Source: Acidimicrobiales bacterium (GTDB lineage Bacteria; Actinomycetota; Acidimicrobiia; Acidimicrobiales; RAAP-2). Taken from it: a DNA stretch of 5,319 bases. Under the pieces are notes generated by a model, which worked only from the letters and a program-made list of their open reading frames with translations, was not told the origin of the DNA and searched no databases. This document shows positions 1-4,203 of the stretch, in pieces (position 1 is the first letter of the stretch; every line of letters begins with the position of its first letter). A program made the position numbers and the translations under genes. Where the stretch lies: positions 1 to 5,319 of the forward strand of contig JADGOD010000033.1 of the NCBI GenBank assembly GCA_017883125.1, given 5' to 3'.

Positions 1-193
1 CCGTCAGCGTCTCGTCCAGCCAGAGCAGGGGCTGAGAGGAGAAGCGCAGCCAGACAGCCACCACGGCCTCGACCGCCAGGAGGGCGAGCGATACCTTGGC
101 CAGAAGTCCCCGAACGGCGGGGACCTCGCTGCGCCAACCGCCCCACGGGCTCTCGGACACGCTGCTGCTCGCTGCTTCGGTGTGGTTCGGCAC
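1..193 (-). CDS. Putative GT-C type integral membrane glycosyltransferase, N-terminal fragment
   Basis: The visible part is 64 residues and runs off the left edge of the window. A hydrophilic N-terminus rich in Ser and Glu (residues 1-27) leads to a probable transmembrane helix at about 29-51. This is followed by LWLDETLT at 57-64. A helix followed by a (L/F)W(L/F)DE motif in the first extracytoplasmic loop is typical of polyprenol-phosphate-sugar dependent GT-C enzymes (PMT/ArnT-like), where the acidic residues sit at the active site. Such enzymes transfer a sugar from a lipid carrier on the outer face of the membrane. The start is the GTG at 193-191: it is the first start codon after an in-frame TAG at 205-203, and it sits seven bases after a TAGCAT -10-like hexamer, which suggests a leaderless message. 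A GTG at 160-158 is an alternative start. An overlapping frame on the same strand (ATG at 210) gives an Arg/Pro/Ser/Trp-rich product with no recognisable features. The substrate cannot be read from this fragment. Confidence 0.6.
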   Translation of the reverse strand, partial: MPNHTEAASSSVSESPWGGWRSEVPAVRGLLAKVSLALLAVEAVVAVWLRFSSQPLLWLDETLT

Positions 194-199
194 GGTGGA

Positions 200-205
200 A
201 TGCTA
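200..205 (-). promoter_or_regulatory. Candidate -10 element (TAGCAT) of a leaderless promoter
   Basis: Read on the - strand, TAGCAT fits the actinobacterial TANNNT -10 consensus. Its last T is followed by six bases and then the G of the GTG start at 193, so the predicted transcription start is the first base of the start codon. No Shine-Dalgarno sequence is visible just upstream of that GTG, which agrees with a leaderless message. No good -35 match is seen 16-18 bases upstream, so the call rests on the -10 and its spacing. Confidence 0.45.
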
Positions 206-253
206 GCCACGTTCAGCCCTTCGGCCGGAGGATCCGATTGGAGAAACGTTCAC

Positions 254-265
254 CCTCGCGCGAGG
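254..265. promoter_or_regulatory. 12-bp perfect palindrome, candidate operator
   Basis: CCTCGCGCGAGG is its own reverse complement. It lies in the middle of the 111-base divergent intergenic region, over the place where the -35 of the forward promoter (-10 at 278-283) should be. A dimeric repressor or activator bound here could control the transporter operon, and perhaps the divergent gene too. No T run follows it, so a terminator is unlikely. Short CG-rich palindromes can also arise by chance in GC-rich DNA. Confidence 0.3.
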
Positions 266-277
266 TGCCCGGTGGCC

Positions 278-283
278 TAGCAT
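278..283 (+). promoter_or_regulatory. Candidate -10 element (TAGCAT) of the transporter operon
   Basis: The hexamer TAGCAT matches TANNNT and would place transcription start near base 290, about 15 bases before the ATG at 305. That leaves a short leader containing only the ribosome binding site. The same hexamer, with nearly the same preceding bases (GTGGC or GTGGCC), occurs on the opposite strand at 205-200. No convincing -35 is seen at normal spacing; TTCACC at 249-254 is 23 bases away, which is too far. Confidence 0.4.
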
Positions 284-293
284 CGGCGCTCGT

Positions 294-302
294 AGGGGGG
301 GG
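294..302 (+). promoter_or_regulatory. G-run ribosome binding site of the first permease gene
   Basis: An A followed by eight G lies two bases before the ATG at 305, and the AGGGGG part has a workable Shine-Dalgarno spacing. It supports the ATG at 305 as the start. An eight-base G homopolymer here is unusual and its length could vary. Confidence 0.55.
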
Positions 303-304
303 CA

Positions 305-1252
305 ATGGCGAGATATCTACTCCGACGGTTCCTGACGCTCCTCGGGATCCTCTTCGCCATCTCGGTCGGAGCGTTCCTCCTCGTCCACCTCCTCCCGGGT
401 GATCCGACGGTCACCATCCTTGGACCGAACGACACCGCCCACAACCGAGCGGTCCTCATGGCTCAGCTCGGTCTCAACCAACCGCTCTGGCATCAGTATC
501 TGACGTGGATGAGCAACGTCCTCCAAGGGAACCTGGGCCAGTCGTTCGTCACTCACCAGTCGGTCTCGTCGGCCCTGAGCCACGCCTTCCCCATCGACCT
601 CGAGCTGATCATCATGTCGCAGGTGATCGCTCTGGTCATCGCCATCCCTCTCGCGCTGGCATCCGCACGACGTCCCAACGGTCATCTCGACCGAGCGTCA
701 ACTACCGCCAGCTTCGCCCTGCTCGCCCTGCCGCCGTTCATCCTCGTGGTGCTCCTGGTCTTGATCTTCTCCGTCCACTTCCACGTCTTCCCCGGACCGA
801 GCTCCTACGTTCCGCTCAGCCAGAACGTCGTCTCAAACCTCCACTCCCTGGCCCTTCCGGCGATCGTCCTCGCCCTCGGATCGGTGGTGATCTACTTCCG
901 AGTCCTGCGGGCGGACCTGATCGCGACCCTGCAGGAGGAGTTCATCACCGTGGCTCGCTCGAAGGGCCTGTCGGATCGCTACATCATGTGGAGGCACGCG
1001 CTCCGGCCGTCGTCGATCTCCCTGCTCGCCTCGGCGGGCCTCAACATCAGCAGCCTGGTGGCCGGAGCGTTCGTCGTCGAGTTCCTACTCGCCATCCCCG
1101 GTCTCGGCTTCGAGCTGGTCAACTCGATCCAACAGGTGGACTACCTCATGGTCCAGGGGATCGCCCTCTTCGTGGCCGTGGTCGTCGTGGTCCTCAACTT
1201 CATCCTCGACTTCCTCTTCAGCGTCATCGACCCTAGGATCGCCCGTGACTGA
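305..1252 (+). CDS. dppB: Dipeptide/oligopeptide-type ABC transporter permease, DppB/OppB family
   Basis: This 315-residue inner-membrane protein is the first of two permeases that form the channel of an ABC importer; 300-340 residues is normal for the family. It begins with a basic N-terminus and a helix at about 9-29, then LLPGDP at 29-34, the hallmark of DppB/OppB permeases. Further helices lie near 97-120, 132-157, 179-200, 238-264 and 281-307. The cytoplasmic EAA-type coupling loop spans about 211-236 (EEFITVARSKG, then ALRPS), and contacts an ATPase subunit. AIPGLG at 263-268 and the C-terminal DPR at 309-311 are also family signatures. The ATG at 305 has a G-rich Shine-Dalgarno just upstream and gives the expected short N-terminus. 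It is the first gene of the operon and its end overlaps the next gene by 8 bases. Which solute is carried (peptide, nickel, glutathione or other) cannot be told from the permease. Confidence 0.93.
   Translation: MARYLLRRFLTLLGILFAISVGAFLLVHLLPGDPTVTILGPNDTAHNRAVLMAQLGLNQPLWHQYLTWMSNVLQGNLGQSFVTHQSVSSALSHAFPIDLELIIMSQVIALVIAIPLALASARRPNGHLDRASTTASFALLALPPFILVVLLVLIFSVHFHVFPGPSSYVPLSQNVVSNLHSLALPAIVLALGSVVIYFRVLRADLIATLQEEFITVARSKGLSDRYIMWRHALRPSSISLLASAGLNISSLVAGAFVVEFLLAIPGLGFELVNSIQQVDYLMVQGIALFVAVVVVVLNFILDFLFSVIDPRIARD
1235..1238 (+). promoter_or_regulatory. Ribosome binding site of the second permease gene
   Basis: AGGA lies six bases before the GTG at 1245, inside the last codons of dppB. 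It supports GTG as the start although the overlap with dppB is 8 bases. Confidence 0.45.
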
Positions 1253-2123
1253 CTACCAGCAGGCGCTCGGCGCTGAGGGGTCCGCTCGATCTCCGCTGCC
1301 GAGGCCGTCGAGGGGATTCGGTTGGTTCTTCTGGTTCTGCGTCGCCTGGATCGGCGTGATCGCCATCCTGGCCGTCCTCGCCCCACTCCTGGGATTCGAC
1401 GACCCCACCCAGCAGAACTTCGACGTCCTGAACCAGGGCCCGACCACCTCCCACTGGCTGGGCACCGATGACCTTGGTCGGGACATCCTGAGCCGGATCG
1501 TCTACGGAGCGAGGGTCTCGCTCATCGTGGGCTTCGGCTCGATGATCATCGGCATGGCGATCGGCGGCTCACTCGGCATGTACGCCGCCTTCCGCCGGGG
1601 GCGCGTCGACTCGTTCCTCAGCGCCACCACCTACGTGATGCTTGCGTTCCCCCTCCTCGTGGCGGTCATCGCCATCGTGGCGTTCTGGGGTCACAGCCTG
1701 GCGAAGATCACGGTCATCGTGGGCGTGGCCACGATCCCCCTCGTCTACAGAGTGGTGCGTGCGTCGACCCTGACCTATGCGACCCGTGAGTTCATCACCG
1801 TCGCCAAGGCCCAGGGAGCGAGCGACTGGAGGATCTTGACTCGGGAGCTCCTCCCCAACGTGCTCCCCACCATCATCTCGTTCTTCCTCATCGGGGTGGC
1901 GACCGTGATCATCCTCGAAGGGGCCCTGGCGTTTCTGGGCCTGAGCGTCCAGGCCCCCACGCCGTCGTGGGGCAACATGATCAGCGAGTCGAAGAGCTAC
2001 CTCGCCGACAACCCGTGGCTGGCCCTCTTCCCGTCGGTGACGATGTTCCTCTTCCTCGTGGCACTCAACCTGATCGGTGACGGCCTACGGGCGGCGCTCG
2101 ACAACAGGGAGGGGATGCTGTGA
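1245..2123 (+). CDS. dppC: Dipeptide/oligopeptide-type ABC transporter permease, DppC/OppC family
   Basis: This 292-residue protein is the second permease and would pair with the DppB-type subunit. After a hydrophilic N-terminus it has a helix at about 27-49, then a periplasmic segment with HWLGTDDLGRD at 70-80, the diagnostic DppC/OppC motif. More helices lie near 91-114, 127-147, 153-172, 207-232 and 258-280. The EAA-type loop is at about 181-206 (REFITVAKAQGAS, ending ELLPN). LGLSVQAPTPSWGNM at 231-245 and GDGLRAALD at 278-286 are typical C-terminal family features. The start is GTG at 1245 with AGGA six bases upstream; it overlaps the dppB stop by 8 bases, so the two are probably translationally coupled. 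The length matches the family and no disruption is seen. Confidence 0.93.
   Translation: MTDYQQALGAEGSARSPLPRPSRGFGWFFWFCVAWIGVIAILAVLAPLLGFDDPTQQNFDVLNQGPTTSHWLGTDDLGRDILSRIVYGARVSLIVGFGSMIIGMAIGGSLGMYAAFRRGRVDSFLSATTYVMLAFPLLVAVIAIVAFWGHSLAKITVIVGVATIPLVYRVVRASTLTYATREFITVAKAQGASDWRILTRELLPNVLPTIISFFLIGVATVIILEGALAFLGLSVQAPTPSWGNMISESKSYLADNPWLALFPSVTMFLFLVALNLIGDGLRAALDNREGML
2106..2114 (+). promoter_or_regulatory. Ribosome binding site of the DppD-type ATPase gene
   Basis: AGGGAGGGG ends five bases before the GTG at 2120, within the end of dppC. It fixes the GTG as start; no other ATG or GTG lies in this frame before the ABC domain begins. Confidence 0.6.
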
Positions 2124-3199
2124 CCCAAGGCGGAATCGAGGTCGACCTCGACGTCGAGAGGTTCCCTGTCGCTGGATTCGGCGCCGCCCCCCTCCTCGTC
2201 GTTGACGACCTTCACACGACCTTCACCACGCCTCGCGGACCCCTCCGGGCGGTCGACGGCGTCTCGTTCTCCCTGGGCCACAACGAGACGCTAGGCATCG
2301 TCGGTGAGTCGGGATCGGGCAAGACCGTGCTGTCGCGATCGATCATGAGCCTGCTACCCCGCGCGGACGTCGAGCAGACCGGGTCGGTCGTCTTCGATGG
2401 CCGAGAGATGGTCGGTGCACCGGCCAAGGAGCTACGTGCCCTGTGGGGGGCGAAGATCGCCATGGTCTTCCAAGACCCGATGGCGGCACTCAACCCGGTG
2501 GTTCGCATCGGGCGTCAGATCACCGAGTCGCTCCGCCTCCACCTCGATCTCGACCGCCGGGAGGCGACGGCCCAAGCCCTGTCCCTGCTGGGCCAGGTCG
2601 GCATCGCCTCACCCGAGATCAGGATCCGCTCCTACCCCCACCAGCTCTCGGGTGGGATGCGCCAGAGGGTCATGATCGCCATCGCACTGGCATGCTCACC
2701 GCGGCTGCTGCTCGCCGATGAGCCCACCACAGGGCTTGACGTCACGGTCCAAGCCCAGATCCTCGACCTGCTCGTCGAGATGCAGGCTGAGCGGAACATG
2801 GCGGTCATCCTGGTCACCCACGACCTCGGAGTTGTGGCGACCAGGGCGGATCGGATCGCCGTCATGTACGCGGGGCGCATCGTGGAGATCGCCGCCACCG
2901 AACGCATCTTCGGGGACACCGCCATGCCCTACACCCGTGCGCTCCTCGAGTCGACCCCGAGGATCTCGAATGCCAGTCACACACGCCTCGCGGCGATCGA
3001 CGGACGGCCGCCTGACCTCTCCGTCCCGATCACCGGGTGCGCCTTCTCCGAGCGGTGCCCCTCGGCCACCGAGCGATGTGGGATCGAGGCCCCACCGCTG
3101 ACGTCCGCCAGGGATGACCCGACGCACCTCTTCGCCTGCTGGAACCCCTTGCCGGGGGCGCTCCGTGTCAGGTCTGCGTCGAAGGGGGCGTCGTCGTGA
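2120..3199 (+). CDS. dppD: Dipeptide/oligopeptide-type ABC transporter ATP-binding protein, DppD/OppD family
   Basis: This 359-residue cytoplasmic ATPase is one of the two nucleotide-binding subunits. The ABC domain has every key motif: Walker A GESGSGKT (62-69), Q-loop FQDP (Q118), signature LSGGMRQR (176-183), Walker B LLLADEP (D200, E201), D-loop GLD (205-207) and switch His in THD (H234). The C-terminal oligo_HPY region follows, with YTRALLESTPR at 271-281 and four cysteines, C307, C313, C320 and C340. That spacing matches the cysteines known to hold a [4Fe-4S] cluster in a structurally studied DppD. About 25 residues precede the first beta strand, slightly longer than usual. The GTG start overlaps the dppC stop by 4 bases (GTGA) and has a strong Shine-Dalgarno. 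The subunit should be catalytically competent and should dimerise with the next gene product. Confidence 0.93.
   Translation: MTQGGIEVDLDVERFPVAGFGAAPLLVVDDLHTTFTTPRGPLRAVDGVSFSLGHNETLGIVGESGSGKTVLSRSIMSLLPRADVEQTGSVVFDGREMVGAPAKELRALWGAKIAMVFQDPMAALNPVVRIGRQITESLRLHLDLDRREATAQALSLLGQVGIASPEIRIRSYPHQLSGGMRQRVMIAIALACSPRLLLADEPTTGLDVTVQAQILDLLVEMQAERNMAVILVTHDLGVVATRADRIAVMYAGRIVEIAATERIFGDTAMPYTRALLESTPRISNASHTRLAAIDGRPPDLSVPITGCAFSERCPSATERCGIEAPPLTSARDDPTHLFACWNPLPGALRVRSASKGASS
3182..3188 (+). promoter_or_regulatory. Ribosome binding site of the DppF-type ATPase gene
   Basis: AAGGGGG ends seven bases before the GTG at 3196, inside the end of dppD. It supports that GTG as the start. Confidence 0.55.
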
Positions 3200-4188
3200 G
3201 CCACTCGGACGACGCGCTCCTCTCGGTCCAAGGGCTCGAGGTCACCTTCAAGAAGGGGCGCCACGGCGTCCAGGCCGTCTCGGGGGTCTCGTTCGATGTC
3301 TTCGAGGGCGAGACCCTCGGTCTCGTCGGTGAGTCGGGATGCGGAAAGACGACCACCGGACGATCCATCATGCAGCTCGTGACCCCGACAGGCGGCCGGG
3401 TGGTCTTCGACGGCCAAGAGCTGACCGGTCTCCGGCGCAAGGACCTGCGCCGAGCCAGGACCGGGATGCAGATGGTCTTCCAAGATCCGATCTCGTCGCT
3501 CAACCCTCGCCGCAAGGTGTTCGACATCGTCGCAGAGCCCCTCGACATCTGGGGGACTCAGACCGGCGCACAGCGCACCTCGACCGTCCGAACCATGCTC
3601 GACGCCGTGGGCCTTGACCCCGATGCCGTCTCGGATCGCTACGCTCGAGAGTGCTCCGGCGGGCAGTGCCAAAGGGTCAGCATCGCTCGATCCCTGGTCA
3701 TGAGGCCGAAGCTGCTGATCTGCGACGAGATCGTCTCTGCCCTCGACGTCTCGGTCCAGGCCCAGATCCTGAACCTCCTCGAGGACCTCAAGGCTCAGTA
3801 CAACCTCACCGTGGTCTTCATCGCCCACGATCTCGCCGTGGTGAAGAACGTCAGCGACCGAGTCGCTGTGATGTACCTCGGGAGGCTCTGCGAGGTTGCT
3901 CCAGCAGACGATCTCTACTCATCACCCGCTCATCCCTACACAGCAGACCTGCTCTCGGCAGCCCTGGACGCCTCACCGATATCCACCCGTGAGCGGATAG
4001 TCCTCACCGGAGAGCCACCGAGCGCCATCGACCCTCCCAGCGGATGTCGCTTCAGGACCCGGTGCCCCTCGGCGCAGAGAGCCTGCGCCGAGGGTGCTCC
4101 CGCGCTGATCGAGATCGCTCCCCGTCACTCCGTAGCGTGCCACTTCCCGCTCACAAGGAGCGGCGAAGGGACCCGATCGAGCACCTGA
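3196..4188 (+). CDS. dppF: Dipeptide/oligopeptide-type ABC transporter ATP-binding protein, DppF/OppF family
   Basis: This 330-residue cytoplasmic ATPase is the second nucleotide-binding subunit, paired with the DppD-type one. Motifs seen are Walker A GESGCGKT (45-52), Q-loop FQDP (Q96) with the following SSLNPR, signature CSGGQCQR (153-160), Walker B LLICDE (D177, E178), D-loop ALD (182-184) and switch His in AHD (H211). The C-terminal oligo_HPY region has HPYT (246-249) and the cysteines C284, C290, C297 and C315, spaced like those of the DppD-type subunit and possibly iron-sulfur ligands. Two differences from the usual family form stand out: the residue after the Walker B Glu is Ile (DEIVSALD) rather than Pro, and the signature has Cys at 158 where Arg is common. 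The catalytic residues are intact, so it is probably active. GTG start, 4-base overlap with dppD. The stop codon forms the loop of the hairpin at the convergent junction. Confidence 0.92.
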   Translation: MSHSDDALLSVQGLEVTFKKGRHGVQAVSGVSFDVFEGETLGLVGESGCGKTTTGRSIMQLVTPTGGRVVFDGQELTGLRRKDLRRARTGMQMVFQDPISSLNPRRKVFDIVAEPLDIWGTQTGAQRTSTVRTMLDAVGLDPDAVSDRYARECSGGQCQRVSIARSLVMRPKLLICDEIVSALDVSVQAQILNLLEDLKAQYNLTVVFIAHDLAVVKNVSDRVAVMYLGRLCEVAPADDLYSSPAHPYTADLLSAALDASPISTRERIVLTGEPPSAIDPPSGCRFRTRCPSAQRACAEGAPALIEIAPRHSVACHFPLTRSGEGTRSST

Positions 4189-4200
4189 GGTGCGTCGATC
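4175..4200. terminator. Hairpin at the convergent dppF/rpsA junction, candidate bidirectional terminator
   Basis: GATCGAGCACC (4175-4185) pairs with GGTGC (4189-4193) and TCGATC (4195-4200), giving an 11-bp stem with one bulged G at 4194 and a three-base TGA loop. The loop is the dppF stop codon. On the - strand the hairpin starts three bases after the rpsA stop at 4206-4204. The position suits termination of both transcripts. No T run follows on either strand, so it is not a classic intrinsic terminator; U-poor hairpins are common at gene ends in actinobacteria, and it could also mark or protect 3' ends. Confidence 0.5.
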
Positions 4201-4203
4201 AGC

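Noticed and set aside
4..210. Open frame on the - strand starting with ATG at 210
   Set aside because: Its product is rich in Arg, Pro, Ser and Trp with no recognisable motif. The neighbouring frame from GTG at 193 gives a clean transmembrane helix and the LWLDETLT motif and stays open to the window edge.
229..250. Short palindromes GGATCC and AACGTT in the intergenic region
   Set aside because: Six-base palindromes are expected by chance, and neither is placed symmetrically about a promoter element.
505..1236. Long + strand open frame inside dppB
   Set aside because: It is a Pro/Arg-rich shadow frame within a gene whose own frame has all DppB hallmarks; high GC leaves few stops in alternative frames.
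2298..3340. An 18-base identity between dppD (2298-2315) and dppF (3323-3340)
   Set aside because: It encodes the Walker A segment VGESG in two paralogous ATPases. A second near match at the FQDP Q-loop has the same cause. This is family conservation, not a mobile or recombining repeat.
2977..3828. 283-residue open frame on the - strand across dppD and dppF
   Set aside because: It is antisense to two well-supported ATPase genes and rich in Asp, Glu, Arg and Gly from complementary codons. It has no family motif and spans a gene junction.
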